A stretch of DNA of 64,000 nucleotides from Roseomonas sp. CECT 9278 (GCF_918698155.1 NZ_CAKKLX010000004.1:62001-126000), one strand, 5' to 3'. Numbered from the stretch's first letter, positions 34,084 to 43,273 are shown. A program made the numbers and translations. Notes: generated by a model from the letters alone, not told the origin.

Positions 34084-35526
34084 TCAGTCGCCGGGGCGCG
34101 GCAGCACCACGGCGGGCGGTTGGCCTGCTCCGGCCGTGACGCGGAACAGGCGATAGGCTTCCGCCGCCACCCCGTCGCGGCTGCGGACCAGGCGTCCCTC
34201 CGGCAACGGCTCGGCGCCGGGCCAGAGCGGCGCGCCCTCACCACGTCTTTCGCTGCGCACCAGCAGGCCGGTTACGCCGGGTGGCGGTGCCGGCAGCGTG
34301 AAGAATCGCCAGCGCGCATCCATCGCCACCACGACGCGATCGCGCGGCAGGCGGAAGGTAAGAAGCGAGGCCAGGCCGTATTCCTCGGCCGCGACGAAGC
34401 CGGCGCCCTCGCGCGCCGCGGCGGCGGCCACGGCGTCCGTGAAGCCCGGCCAGCCGCCCAGCCGCGCCAGGGTGGGATCGCTGCCGCGCGGCAATGGCAG
34501 CGGCGCCGCCAGCGCCTGCAGAAACACCGCGCCGGTCATCACCGCGCCCAGCACCAGCGCCGGCACCCGCAGCCGCAGCCAGACGGGGGCCCGCAGCAAG
34601 GCGGCGGCGCCGATCGCGGCGGCGGGATACAGCACCGCCGGCCAATTGCCCTGCACCCGGCTGCCGGTCGCCTGCCACAGGAACAGCGCCGCGCCGGGCA
34701 GCACCAGCGCGGCCAGCAGCAGCGCGCCCGCATCGCGCCATCGCCACCAGGCCAGCGCGGCGGCGCCCGCGCCCGCCACGCAGAACACGAAGACCAGCGG
34801 TGTCGCGAGCCCGGCCTGCCCGCCGATCAACTCGCCCAGGAAGCGCAGCGTGAAGCCGCCATCGCCCGCCCGCCCGCCCTGCTTGGCGAAGGATGCCCAG
34901 CCCTGCGCGGCATTCCACGCCACCACCGGCGCGAAGGCCAACAGCGCCACCGCCCCGCCGGCCCATACCTGCCAGCGCGCCAGCCAGCGGCGCATCGCAG
35001 GGTCGATCGCCAGCCACAGCACGATGCCGGCGCCGAACAGCACCGCGGTGTATTTGCTGGCCAGCGCCAGCCCAGCGCAGGCGCCGACCGCAAGCCACCA
35101 CCGCCCATCCCCGCTCCGGTACAGCCGCGCCGCCGCCCACAGCGCCGCCGTCCAGAAGAACAGCAGGGGCGTGTCGGGCGTCATGGTCACGCCGCCCAGC
35201 CCCGCCAGCAGCGTCGCGTTCAGCAGCGCCGCCGCCCAGGGGCCGGCGTTGCGGCCGGGGAACAGGTCCTCCGCCGCGCGGGCCAGCAGGATCGACCCCA
35301 GCGCCATCGACAGCGGCGCCAGCAACCGCACGCCGAGCGCCGTCTCGCCCGCCAGCGCCGTGCCGGCCGCGATGAACAGCGCCACCATCGGCGGGTGATC
35401 GAGGTAGCCGGCCTGCAGGTCGCGCGACCAGACCCAGTAATAGGCCTCGTCCGGCGCCAGCGGCAGCACGGCCGCCAGCACCAGGCGCAGCGCCGTGAGC
35501 GCGGCGAGCGCCGCCAGCCAGCCCAT
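34084..35526 (-). CDS. ArnT/PMT-like glycosyltransferase of the polyprenyl-phosphate sugar type
   Basis: A 480-residue membrane glycosyltransferase with about ten hydrophobic segments. The first periplasmic loop has PLAPDEAYYWVWSRD, the acidic motif of GT39/GT83 enzymes that take a sugar from an undecaprenyl-phosphate carrier. ArnT adds aminoarabinose to lipid A, but many relatives modify other glycans. Its start overlaps the preceding GT2-GtrA gene (ATGA), which would make the lipid-linked sugar, so the pair forms a plausible two-step pathway. No arnABCD genes are present, so aminoarabinose is not supported. Confidence 0.82.
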   Translation of the reverse strand: MGWLAALAALTALRLVLAAVLPLAPDEAYYWVWSRDLQAGYLDHPPMVALFIAAGTALAGETALGVRLLAPLSMALGSILLARAAEDLFPGRNAGPWAAALLNATLLAGLGGVTMTPDTPLLFFWTAALWAAARLYRSGDGRWWLAVGACAGLALASKYTAVLFGAGIVLWLAIDPAMRRWLARWQVWAGGAVALLAFAPVVAWNAAQGWASFAKQGGRAGDGGFTLRFLGELIGGQAGLATPLVFVFCVAGAGAAALAWWRWRDAGALLLAALVLPGAALFLWQATGSRVQGNWPAVLYPAAAIGAAALLRAPVWLRLRVPALVLGAVMTGAVFLQALAAPLPLPRGSDPTLARLGGWPGFTDAVAAAAAREGAGFVAAEEYGLASLLTFRLPRDRVVVAMDARWRFFTLPAPPPGVTGLLVRSERRGEGAPLWPGAEPLPEGRLVRSRDGVAAEAYRLFRVTAGAGQPPAVVLPRPGD

Positions 35527-36629
35527 CAGCGCGCCCGCCACACCAGCGTGGAGGACACCGCGTAGTTCCACACCACCGTCAGCAGCGCGCCGGCGGCCCC
35601 GGCGACGCCCCAGCCCAGCAGGTCGTCGCGCACCAGCAGCCCGGCGATGCCCACATTGGCCGCGGCCCCGATGCCGCACACCACATAGAACAGCACCAGG
35701 CCGCGCAGCAGCGCCGGCCCGCGCAGCCGCCGGTCGCGGTAGGTGATGCGGTTGTTCAGCAGGAAATTCGCCGTCATCGCCACGAAGGTGGCGGCCCATT
35801 GCGCCGCCCCGAAGCCAACCGGCCCGACGCCGTGCAGCAGCCCGAGCACCGCCAGGTGCACCAACACGCCGATGCCCCCCACCAGCGCGAAGGCCATGAA
35901 GCGCAGCGGCACGATGCCGCCCAGCGTCTTGTCCGCCAGCAGCCCGGCGAATTCCAGCATCACCCCGGCATCGAGCTTGCTCTCCCCCGCCTCCCGCGCG
36001 CGGAAGGCATAGGGGACTTCCGCCACCCGCAGCGGCCGCCCGGCCGACAACAGCACGTCCAGCAGGATCTTGAAGCCGGTCGCGGTCAGGCGCGGCGCGA
36101 TCTCCTCGAACAGCGGGCGAGGCAGGGCGAAGAAGCCGCTCATGGGGTCGCTCACGCGCACCGGCAGCGCGGCATTGGCCAGCGCCGCGCCGCCATCGGA
36201 CACCAGGCGGCGGATCGGCGAGAGCCCCGCCCCCTTGGTGCCGCCATCGATGTTGCGGCTGCCGATCGCGACCTCGGCTTCGTTCGCCTCCAGCGCCGCC
36301 AGCATGCGCGGCAGGATCGTCTCGTCATGCTGCAGGTCGCCGTCGATCACCGCGACATACGGCGCCGAGGTCGACAACATGCCCTCGACGCAGGCGGAAG
36401 CGAGGCCGCGCCGGCCGATGCGCCGGATGCAGCGCACCCGCGGGTCGGTCGCCGCGATCGCGCGTGCGCGGGCCGCCGTGCCATCCGGGCTGTCGTCGTC
36501 GACGAAGATCGCTTCCCAGCCGATGCCGGCGAGCGCCGCGTCGAGCCGCGCCACCATGGGCGCGACATTGGCGGCCTCGTTGAAGCAGGGAATCACCACG
36601 GCGAGGCGTGGCGGGGCGGGCGGCGTCAT
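35526..36629 (-). CDS. GT2 polyprenyl-phosphate glycosyltransferase fused to GtrA
   Basis: A 367-residue fusion. Residues about 1-230 are a DPM1-like GT2 domain (PCFNEAANV, VDDDSPDGT, and the metal-binding DGDLQHD), which transfers a sugar to undecaprenyl phosphate. Residues about 240-365 are a four-helix GtrA domain, thought to flip or help flip the product. ATG 36629 follows AGGAAG. It is translationally coupled to the ArnT-like gene downstream. The two look like a sugar-transfer pathway to an envelope glycan or lipid A; the sugar is unknown. Confidence 0.87.
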   Translation of the reverse strand: MTPPAPPRLAVVIPCFNEAANVAPMVARLDAALAGIGWEAIFVDDDSPDGTAARARAIAATDPRVRCIRRIGRRGLASACVEGMLSTSAPYVAVIDGDLQHDETILPRMLAALEANEAEVAIGSRNIDGGTKGAGLSPIRRLVSDGGAALANAALPVRVSDPMSGFFALPRPLFEEIAPRLTATGFKILLDVLLSAGRPLRVAEVPYAFRAREAGESKLDAGVMLEFAGLLADKTLGGIVPLRFMAFALVGGIGVLVHLAVLGLLHGVGPVGFGAAQWAATFVAMTANFLLNNRITYRDRRLRGPALLRGLVLFYVVCGIGAAANVGIAGLLVRDDLLGWGVAGAAGALLTVVWNYAVSSTLVWRAR

Positions 36630-36675
36630 GGCGAGGCTTCCTGCGCCGGCGGGGCCGGGCTGGCAAGCGCGCCGT

Positions 36676-38241
36676 TCAGCCCCCCGGCAGCGCCCCCGGA
36701 CGGCCGAACAGATAGCCCTGGCCGAAGGCGACGCCGAGTTCCGCCATCAGGGCCGCCTGCGCCTCGGTCTCGATGCGCTCGGCCACCACCTGGGCGTCGA
36801 CCGTGCGGGCCAGGTCGACCATGGCGGCGATGAAGCCTCGGTCGCGCTCGCTCTCGACCGCATTGGTCACATACACGCCGTCCACCTTCACGAAATCGAC
36901 CCGGAAGGCGCGCAGGTAGCGGAAGGCGGCGGCCCCCGCGCCGAAATCATCGATGCAGATCGGCAGGCCGAGCGCACGCAACGCATCAACGGTGCGGCGC
37001 GCCTCGGCCTCGTCCTCGATCTCGGCGGTCTCGGTGATCTCGACCAGCAGGCGGCGCGCCAGGTCCGGGGCGGCGGCCAGCATGGCGCAGAGCCGTTCCC
37101 GGAAGCCGGGCGATTGCAGCGACAGGCCGGACAGGTTGCAGGCGATCCGCGCCCCGCTGGCGGCGCGCGCCGCCTCGCAGGCGGTCTCGACCACCGCCCA
37201 GTCGAGGGTTTCCGACAGCCCCACCGTCTCCGCCAGGGCGATGAATTCCGAGGCCTCGCCATAGGGCGTGCCGGGGGTCGGGATGGGGCGCAGCAGGGCC
37301 TCGTAGTGATGGGCGCGGCGGTCGGCGAGCAGCACGATGGGCTGGAAGGCCAGCCGGAAGCGCCGTTCGGCGATGGTCGCGCGCAGCGCCGTGGCGCGTT
37401 CGGCGGCGCTGGCGACGAAGCCGCTCAGGCCACCGGAAAACCCGGCTTTCTCCAGGGCCTCGTCACCACCGCGGGCGAAGGCCGACAGGGCGAAGCGCAG
37501 CGCGCGCGTCGCCTGCACGGCCGACAGCCCATCCGCGGCGAGCGAGACCGCGCGCGTGCCGATGGTCCCGGGCAGCCCGTGCTGCGCCAGCAGCAGCGCC
37601 ACCTGCTTTGACAGGGCGCCGAGGTCGGGCAGCCCCACCCCCGGCAGCACGCCGAAGCGTCCCGAGCCGAAATCCGCCGCGACGGTGCCTGCCCCGCCCT
37701 GCGCCGCCAGCAGCGCCTGGATGCGCGCAGCGAGGTCGGCGCGCGGCGCCAGCGCCCCGCCATCCCCGGTCAGTTCGATCAGGCCGAGCGCGCTGCATTC
37801 GTCCGACCCGCGCAGCATTTCCTCGGCGGCGCGGGCCAGCCCCGGCCCGCCCGGGAGCGGCCCGCCCGGCAGGTCGTTGGGCAGCGGCGAGAAGGTCAGG
37901 CAGAAGGCCCCCGCGCGCCCCGGCGCCGCCAGCCCCGCCACGCTGAACGACGACCGCGCGAGGTCCGACAGGCGGATCGCGGTGGGGCGGATTCGCCCGG
38001 TGGCGCTGAGCAGTTCCAGCGCGGTGCCCATGCCGGACCGCTGGTCGCGCGCCACCAGGTCCAGCACCGGACGGCCCACGAAGCTGGCGCCCTGGCGGCC
38101 GAAGCGTGCCGGGAAGGCGCCCTCGGCGAAGGTGATGCGACCCTCGGCATCCGTCTCGACCAGCAATTCGGCCGCGGCGAAGGCAAAGGTCAGGAAGCGG
38201 TCCGCGGCGTTGACGGCGCTCGGGCGCACGAATTCCTGCAT
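36676..38241 (-). CDS. PAS-EAL cyclic-di-GMP phosphodiesterase
   Basis: A 521-residue soluble protein: PAS sensor (about 15-110), a central region that looks like a worn GGDEF domain without its motif (about 120-255), and a C-terminal EAL domain (about 270-515). The catalytic set is intact: HYEALLRP, CNLSG, LLVEITE, CIDDFGAG, VKVDG and AERIETEAQ, so hydrolysis of cyclic-di-GMP to pGpG is expected. ATG 38241 follows AGGGTGACCC. It is downstream of the SnoaL-like gene by 127 bases and upstream of the glycosyltransferase pair by 46 bases. Confidence 0.9.
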   Translation of the reverse strand: MQEFVRPSAVNAADRFLTFAFAAAELLVETDAEGRITFAEGAFPARFGRQGASFVGRPVLDLVARDQRSGMGTALELLSATGRIRPTAIRLSDLARSSFSVAGLAAPGRAGAFCLTFSPLPNDLPGGPLPGGPGLARAAEEMLRGSDECSALGLIELTGDGGALAPRADLAARIQALLAAQGGAGTVAADFGSGRFGVLPGVGLPDLGALSKQVALLLAQHGLPGTIGTRAVSLAADGLSAVQATRALRFALSAFARGGDEALEKAGFSGGLSGFVASAAERATALRATIAERRFRLAFQPIVLLADRRAHHYEALLRPIPTPGTPYGEASEFIALAETVGLSETLDWAVVETACEAARAASGARIACNLSGLSLQSPGFRERLCAMLAAAPDLARRLLVEITETAEIEDEAEARRTVDALRALGLPICIDDFGAGAAAFRYLRAFRVDFVKVDGVYVTNAVESERDRGFIAAMVDLARTVDAQVVAERIETEAQAALMAELGVAFGQGYLFGRPGALPGG

Positions 38242-38368
38242 GGGTCACCCTGGTGGCGAGGGGGGCATCCTCGCCGCCAGGGCTTAAGCGCGGGTGAAGC
38301 GTGCCCGGCCGGGCCACCAGCGTGCCGGCGCGGGGCCCGGCGTGGCCCGGTGGCGCCGCGCGCGCCGG

Positions 38369-38836
38369 TCAGCGCGCCTTGATCGGGCGCGTGCCGTGGC
38401 TGTCCTGCGGCACGCCGCGGCCCAGCGACATGTGGCTGTGCACCCCGACCCAGCGCCCGTCCGGCTGCTTCTGCAGCATGATGGTGGCGCGGCCCGGGCG
38501 GTCGAATTCGCGGCCCTCCGGGGTCCAGCCGGTGCTGGTCCAGGGCGTGACGGCCACCGCCGTGGCGCCATCGGCCGAGGCCAGCACCTCGGTGTTCGCC
38601 AGGTCGAAGGCGAAATCCTTGGTGCGCGGCCAGACATTGGACCATTGCGTGTCCGTCCAGGCGACGCGCGAGCGCACCAGTTCCTGGAAGGTCCCGAAGA
38701 TCACGATGTCGTCGTGCCAGAACGGGTAGGCCGACTTGAAGTCCACCTCGCGCACGCAGGCGGCGAACCGGTCGAGCCAGTCGAGGATCTCGGCGCGCAG
38801 CGCCGCGTCGGCCGCGGGGATCGGAAGGTTGGTCAT
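38369..38836 (-). CDS. SnoaL-like/nuclear transport factor 2 family protein
   Basis: A 155-residue cone-shaped (NTF2-like) fold protein. The pattern with FWHDDIVIFG, WTDTQWSNVWP and a C-terminal GVHSHMSLGRG matches SnoaL_3/DUF4440-type members, many of which are small ligand-binding proteins or catalysts. There is no sure function. It follows the NIPSNAP gene by 55 bases, on the same strand. Confidence 0.75.
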   Translation of the reverse strand: MTNLPIPAADAALRAEILDWLDRFAACVREVDFKSAYPFWHDDIVIFGTFQELVRSRVAWTDTQWSNVWPRTKDFAFDLANTEVLASADGATAVAVTPWTSTGWTPEGREFDRPGRATIMLQKQPDGRWVGVHSHMSLGRGVPQDSHGTRPIKAR

Positions 38837-38891
38837 GCGGGCCTGCCCTGCTGGGCCACGGCGCGGGCTCGGCGGCCCGCGCCGGGCGTCC

Positions 38892-39572
38892 TCACTTCAC
38901 GACCGAGAAGGCGGTCGGCTTCAGCGCCATCACGGTCTGCTGCTTGAGCGCACCGAGCCCGCCGACCACCTTGCCGAATTCCTGCCATTGCGGGTCGTTG
39001 GCCATGGCGGTGCGGCGGCGGTCGCGGTCGCCCAGGCCTTCGTACAGCCAGCAGAACACGACCTGGTTGATCGGGCCGATCTCGGTCACGCCGAACATCA
39101 GCAGCTGGCCCAGGATGCGCTTCTGCACCGGCAGGCCGAGCTCCTCATACGCCTTCAGCCAGGCCGGCATCTTGCCGGGGTGGAAGTCGTAGGTGCGGTG
39201 GTCGACCACCATGCCGGTGCCGCCGATGGTGCGCTTGAAGGCGAAGTCCTTGGCCGACTGGATCGGCGAGAAGGCGGTCGGCTTCAGCATCTTCACCTCC
39301 TGAGAGGCGATGCAGCCGGCGGCGAGCTTCTTGAACTCGCCCCATTGCGGGTCGGCCTCGCGCGCCGCCAGGCCGGCGTCGCGGGTGTCGATGTCATCCC
39401 AGCCGCGCATGAAGACGAAGCGATTGATGGTGCCGACCTCGACCGTGAAGGTGCCGAGCGAGGGCGCGCCCAGCGTGCGCACCGAGGAAGGGAAGCCGTG
39501 GCTGCCGAAGGCATCGACCCATTGCGGCTGCTTGCCGGGATGGAAGGTGTATTGGCGGTGCTCGATGTACAT
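38892..39572 (-). CDS. NIPSNAP family protein, two tandem domains
   Basis: A 226-residue protein of two repeated NIPSNAP domains (about 1-105 and 120-226), seen in the paired openings YIEHRQYTFHPGK and MVVDHRTYDFHPGK and in the repeated KPTAFS ends. NIPSNAP proteins are small, dimeric alpha/beta-barrel-like proteins often linked to degradation of aromatic or ring compounds, but with no proven activity. ATG 39572 follows AGAGGAAACGCG. Its stop lies 218 bases beyond the ADH stop, with the ADH terminator hairpin between. Confidence 0.85.
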   Translation of the reverse strand: MYIEHRQYTFHPGKQPQWVDAFGSHGFPSSVRTLGAPSLGTFTVEVGTINRFVFMRGWDDIDTRDAGLAAREADPQWGEFKKLAAGCIASQEVKMLKPTAFSPIQSAKDFAFKRTIGGTGMVVDHRTYDFHPGKMPAWLKAYEELGLPVQKRILGQLLMFGVTEIGPINQVVFCWLYEGLGDRDRRRTAMANDPQWQEFGKVVGGLGALKQQTVMALKPTAFSVVK

Positions 39573-39749
39573 CGCGTTTCCTCTGGGATGCGGCCGCGCA
39601 CCTTCGGCCGGGGCGGCAGCGGAGGCAAGACGGCACGACCCGTGCGCCCCACAGGCGGATCGTGCGCCGGCACCATCCGGGAGCGCACGGTGCGACCGCG
39701 CCCAGGCCGCCCGCCCTCCCCGGCGCACCAGCGCCCGGCGCGAAGGCAA

Positions 39750-39767
39750 GGGCCGCGGATGCGGCCC
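39750..39767 (-). terminator. Hairpin after the alcohol dehydrogenase gene
   Basis: GGGCCGC (39750-39756) and GCGGCCC (39761-39767) form a 7-bp stem with a GGAT loop, 24 bases past the dehydrogenase stop. No good T tract follows. The rest of the gap 39573-39790 shows nothing I can name. Confidence 0.45.
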
Positions 39768-39790
39768 GCCCGCCGTCTGAGGGCGAAAGG

Positions 39791-40852
39791 CTACGTGGGC
39801 AGGATCACCCCTTTCCCATCCATCTGCCTGTCGAACAGCCGATACGCCTCCTCCCCCTGGTCCAGCCGCCAGCGATGCGTGAACAGCGCATCCACATCGA
39901 TGCCGCGGTCGGCGATGTAGCGCGCGCATTCCGCCTGGCCGACCGTCGAGAAGGTCCAGGACCCGATCAGCGTGATCTGCCGGCGCAACAGGTCGGGGCT
40001 GACCTCCAGCGTCACCTCGCCGCCCTCCCCCACGAAGCAGGCCTTCCCCCAGGTGCGCAGGCACTGCACCGCCTGGCGCCGGGCATGCGGGCTGGAGGAC
40101 GCATCGAGCGACGCATGCGCGCCACGGCCATGCGTCGCATCCTTGATCGCGCCCAGCACATCCTTGGTCTCGGACGGGTTGATCAGCAGGTCGGCGCCGA
40201 ACTGCCTGGCCCGCGCCAGCCGGTCGGGGGAGGTATCGAGCGCGATCACCCGCGCGCCCATCTTCGCCGCGAGCAGCGTGGCGGACAGCCCGACCGGCCC
40301 CTGGCCGAACACCACGATGGTCTGGTCCCCGCTCAGCCCCAGGCGTTGCAAGGCCCCCCAGGCGGTGCCCGTGCCGCAGGAAATGGCCGCCCCGGTCTCG
40401 AAGGACAGTTCGTCGGGCAATTGCACCATCGTGCGGGCCGGGCCCTTCAGGTAGCGCGCATGGGCGCCGTGGGCGGTGGCGCCATAGACCTCCTGCACGC
40501 CGTCGTCGCACAGCTGCATCCAGCCGGTATTGCATTGATGGCAGACGCCGCAGCCGCGGTAGTGGTGCTGCATGGCGCGCATGCCGACCCAGGCCTGGTT
40601 CGGCGGCACGCCGGCGCCCACCGCCACGACCACGCCGCAGGGCTCGTGCCCCGCGATGGTCGGTCCCGAACTGGCGCCCAGCCCGAGTGCCGCCGTGCGC
40701 CCAGGCCCGGCCGGCGCGCGATAGAACTTCAGGTCGGACCCGCACATGCCGGAGGCGCGGATCTCCAGCACCACCTCGCCCGGCCCCGGCGTCGGGTCGG
40801 GGAAGTCCATCAGCTCGAGCTGGCGGTCCCCGGTGAAGACGATACCCTTCAT
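39791..40852 (-). CDS. Zinc-dependent alcohol dehydrogenase (MDR superfamily)
   Basis: A 353-residue medium-chain NAD(P)-dependent dehydrogenase. Catalytic zinc ligands include Cys37 (GMCGSD) and the GHE motif in TIAGHEPCG; the CGVCHQC-GWMQLC segment supplies the structural zinc cysteines. The nucleotide-binding GQGPVGL loop is near 185. The substrate is open; threonine- or sorbitol-type dehydrogenases are the closest in pattern. ATG 40852 follows AGGAGGAACGCC. Divergent from fabI. Confidence 0.87.
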   Translation of the reverse strand: MKGIVFTGDRQLELMDFPDPTPGPGEVVLEIRASGMCGSDLKFYRAPAGPGRTAALGLGASSGPTIAGHEPCGVVVAVGAGVPPNQAWVGMRAMQHHYRGCGVCHQCNTGWMQLCDDGVQEVYGATAHGAHARYLKGPARTMVQLPDELSFETGAAISCGTGTAWGALQRLGLSGDQTIVVFGQGPVGLSATLLAAKMGARVIALDTSPDRLARARQFGADLLINPSETKDVLGAIKDATHGRGAHASLDASSSPHARRQAVQCLRTWGKACFVGEGGEVTLEVSPDLLRRQITLIGSWTFSTVGQAECARYIADRGIDVDALFTHRWRLDQGEEAYRLFDRQMDGKGVILPT

Positions 40853-40914
40853 GTGGCGTTCCTCCTGTCGGCGCAGCGAAACACCCGCGCCGCGTTTGGT
40901 CCAGGCGAGGCATC

Positions 40915-40929
40915 TGCTGCGGTGCAACA
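40915..40929. promoter_or_regulatory. Imperfect palindrome in the ADH-fabI divergent region
   Basis: TGCTGC-GGT-GCAACA is a 15-base inverted repeat with one mismatch, contained in an AT-richer block (40924-40940). CTGC-GGT-GCAA resembles the CTGC-N3-GCAG pattern reported for the PHA regulator PhaR in alphaproteobacteria, with one mismatch. The region 40853-41024 is otherwise without clear -35/-10 pairs. Confidence 0.25.
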
Positions 40930-41024
40930 AAATTCTCATGTCGGGAGGAGCGGCTTTGTCCTAGTTCAAGGGAGCGTCGTGGCGGACAGGGCATCGACCC
41001 CCGGCAGGCGAGGGAGACTGCGCC

Positions 41025-41843
41025 ATGGATCGACCGACCGACCCGCTGCCCACCGTCTGGAACCCCGACAGCCGCGTGGGCGACATGCTGAAGGGCAAGC
41101 GCGGCCTGGTGGTCGGCATCGCGAACGCCGATTCCATCGCCTATGGATGCGCGGTGAAGCTGCGCGCCTTCGGCGCCGAGCTCGCGCTCACCTACCTGAA
41201 CGAGAAGGCCGAGAAGCATGTCCGGCCGCTGGCCGAAGGGCTGCAGGCGCGGATCATCGCGCCGCTGGACGTGCAGCAGCCCGGCGCGCTGGAGGCGCTG
41301 TTCGCGCGCATCGCGCAGGACTGGGGCAGCCTCGACTTCGTCATCCATTCCATCGCCTTCGCCCCGCGCGAGGACCTGCACGGGCGCGTGGTGGATTGCT
41401 CGGCGGAGGGCTTCGCGCAGGCCATGCACGTGTCGTGCTGGTCGTTCCTGCGCATGGCCAGGCTGGCGGAACCGCTGATGGGCGCGGGCGGCGTGCTGGT
41501 CACCATGTCCTACTACGGCGCCGACAAGGTGGTCGGGAACTACAACATGATGGGGCCGGTGAAGGCGGCGCTCGAGGCCTCCGTGCGCTACGCGGCGGAT
41601 GAGCTGGGGGAGAAGGGCATCCGCGTCTTCGCCGTCTCGCCCGGGCCGCTGCGCACGCGCGCGGCCAGCGGCATCGCGCAGTTCGACGAGCTGGTGGCCA
41701 TGGCGCAGGACCGCGCGCCGCAGCGCCGCCTGGTCGATATCGGCGAGGTCGGGCGCGTCGTCGCCTTCCTGGTCAGCGGCGCCTCCAGCGGCATGACCGG
41801 CGACACCGTCTATGTCGATGCCGGCCTGCACAACGTGGCATGA
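41025..41843 (+). CDS. fabI: Enoyl-[acyl-carrier-protein] reductase, NADH type
   Basis: Completes each fatty-acid elongation round by reducing enoyl-ACP. The 272-residue SDR protein has the nucleotide loop VVGIANADSIAYG near 29 and the catalytic Tyr173-x6-Lys180 (YNMMGPVK). It has about 20 extra residues at the N-terminus. It heads an operon with phosphotransacylase, acyl kinase and DUF3141 genes rather than sitting with other fab genes, so it is probably a second fabI with a special role. The ATG of an alternative start of the next gene overlaps its stop. Confidence 0.92.
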   Translation: MDRPTDPLPTVWNPDSRVGDMLKGKRGLVVGIANADSIAYGCAVKLRAFGAELALTYLNEKAEKHVRPLAEGLQARIIAPLDVQQPGALEALFARIAQDWGSLDFVIHSIAFAPREDLHGRVVDCSAEGFAQAMHVSCWSFLRMARLAEPLMGAGGVLVTMSYYGADKVVGNYNMMGPVKAALEASVRYAADELGEKGIRVFAVSPGPLRTRAASGIAQFDELVAMAQDRAPQRRLVDIGEVGRVVAFLVSGASSGMTGDTVYVDAGLHNVA

Positions 41844-41854
41844 GGGATGTCCCG

Positions 41855-43273
41855 ATGACGATCACCGCCCCTGCCCTGGTCGGGCGCGCCTGGGCCGACA
41901 TCGCGGTGGGGGAGAGCGCGTCGATCACGCGCGTCTGCACGCCCAACGACCTGATCGTGTTCGCGCATGCCTCGGGCAACTTCAACCCGCTGCACCTGCC
42001 CGGCGAGTCCGAACAGGAAACCGGCCGCGCGCCTGTCGCGCCCGCCATGTGGTGCGGGTCGCTGTTCTCGGCGGTGTTCGGCAACCGGCTGCCGGGGCCG
42101 GGTGCGTCCTACCTGTATCAGGACCTGCGCTTCCACGGCCGGGTCGAGGCCGGCGAGGCGGTGATCGCCACCGTCACGGTGCGCGAGAAGCTGCCCGGCA
42201 ACCTGCTGGTGATGGATTGCCGGCTCGAGAAGGACAATGGCGCGCTGGTCTGCACCGGCACCGCCGAGGTCGCCGCACCGGCCGAACGCCTGGTGACCGA
42301 TGGCGTGGTGATCCCGGCGCTGACGCTGGTGCCGCGCGGGAAGTTCTCCCGCCTGCTGGAGGCCTGCCGCGGCCTGCCGCCGATGCCCACCGCGATCGCC
42401 GCGCCGACCGACGAGAATTCGCTCGGCGGCGCCTGGGAAGCGACCAAGGAAGGGCTGATCGAACCCATCCTGGTCGGCCCCGAAGCCGAGATCCGCGCCG
42501 CCGCCGAGCGCATCGGCTGGGACCTGGCGGGCGTGCGGATCGAGGCCACCGCCGACGCCCATGCCGCCGCCGCCCGCGCCGTGGCGCTGGTGCACGAAGC
42601 CCGCGCCGCGGCGGTGATGAAGGGCAACATCCATTCCGACGAAGTGCTGCGCCATGTCACCAAGGCCGATGGCGGGCTGCGCGCGGGCCGTCGTGTCAGC
42701 CACGCCTTCGTGCTCGACATCCCAGGGCATGAGGGGCTGATGATCATCTCCGACGCCGCCATCAACATCCTGCCCGACCTGATGACCAAGGCGGATATCG
42801 TGCAGAACGCCATCGACCTGGCGCGGGCGATCGGCATCGAGACGCCGCGCGTGGGCATCCTCTCGGCGGTCGAGACCATCAACCCCGCCATCCCGTCCAC
42901 CATCGACGCCGCGGTGCTGGCCAAGATGGCCGAGCGCGGGCAGATCAAGGGCGGCCTGGTCGATGGCCCGCTGGCGATGGACAACGCCGTGGACCTGGAG
43001 GCGGCGCGCACCAAGGGCATCCATTCGAGTGTCGCGGGGCGCGCCGATGTGCTGATCGCGCCGAACCTCGAAGCGGGGAACATGCTGGCGAAGCAGCTGG
43101 TGTTCCTGTCGCAGGCCGATACCGGCGGGATCGTGCTGGGGGCCAAGGTGCCGGTCATGCTGACCAGCCGCGCGGATGACGAACATGCGCGGCTGATGTC
43201 GGCCGCCTTCGCGGTGCTGTATGGCCATTGGCGGCAGACCGGGCGGTCGCGCCTGGCGGAGATGACGCCGTGA
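41855..43273 (+). CDS. MaoC-like domain fused to phosphate acetyl/butyryltransferase
   Basis: A 472-residue fusion. Residues about 5-140 form a MaoC hotdog domain; residues about 160-472 form a PTA/PTB domain that swaps phosphate for CoA on acyl groups, giving acyl phosphate. In the hotdog domain the motif is SGNFNPLH: His47 is present but the catalytic Asp of (R)-hydratases (PhaJ-type D-F-N-P-L-H) is Asn42, so hydratase activity is doubtful. ATG 41855 follows GAGGGA at 41842; an earlier ATG at 41840 overlaps the fabI stop. The kinase gene follows with a GTGA overlap. Confidence 0.87.
   Translation: MTITAPALVGRAWADIAVGESASITRVCTPNDLIVFAHASGNFNPLHLPGESEQETGRAPVAPAMWCGSLFSAVFGNRLPGPGASYLYQDLRFHGRVEAGEAVIATVTVREKLPGNLLVMDCRLEKDNGALVCTGTAEVAAPAERLVTDGVVIPALTLVPRGKFSRLLEACRGLPPMPTAIAAPTDENSLGGAWEATKEGLIEPILVGPEAEIRAAAERIGWDLAGVRIEATADAHAAAARAVALVHEARAAAVMKGNIHSDEVLRHVTKADGGLRAGRRVSHAFVLDIPGHEGLMIISDAAINILPDLMTKADIVQNAIDLARAIGIETPRVGILSAVETINPAIPSTIDAAVLAKMAERGQIKGGLVDGPLAMDNAVDLEAARTKGIHSSVAGRADVLIAPNLEAGNMLAKQLVFLSQADTGGIVLGAKVPVMLTSRADDEHARLMSAAFAVLYGHWRQTGRSRLAEMTP

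Noticed and set aside
39573-41831. A 979-codon frame ending in the NIPSNAP gene
   Set aside because: Beyond 39572 it only mirrors the dehydrogenase and fabI genes; stop-free antisense frames are usual at this GC content.
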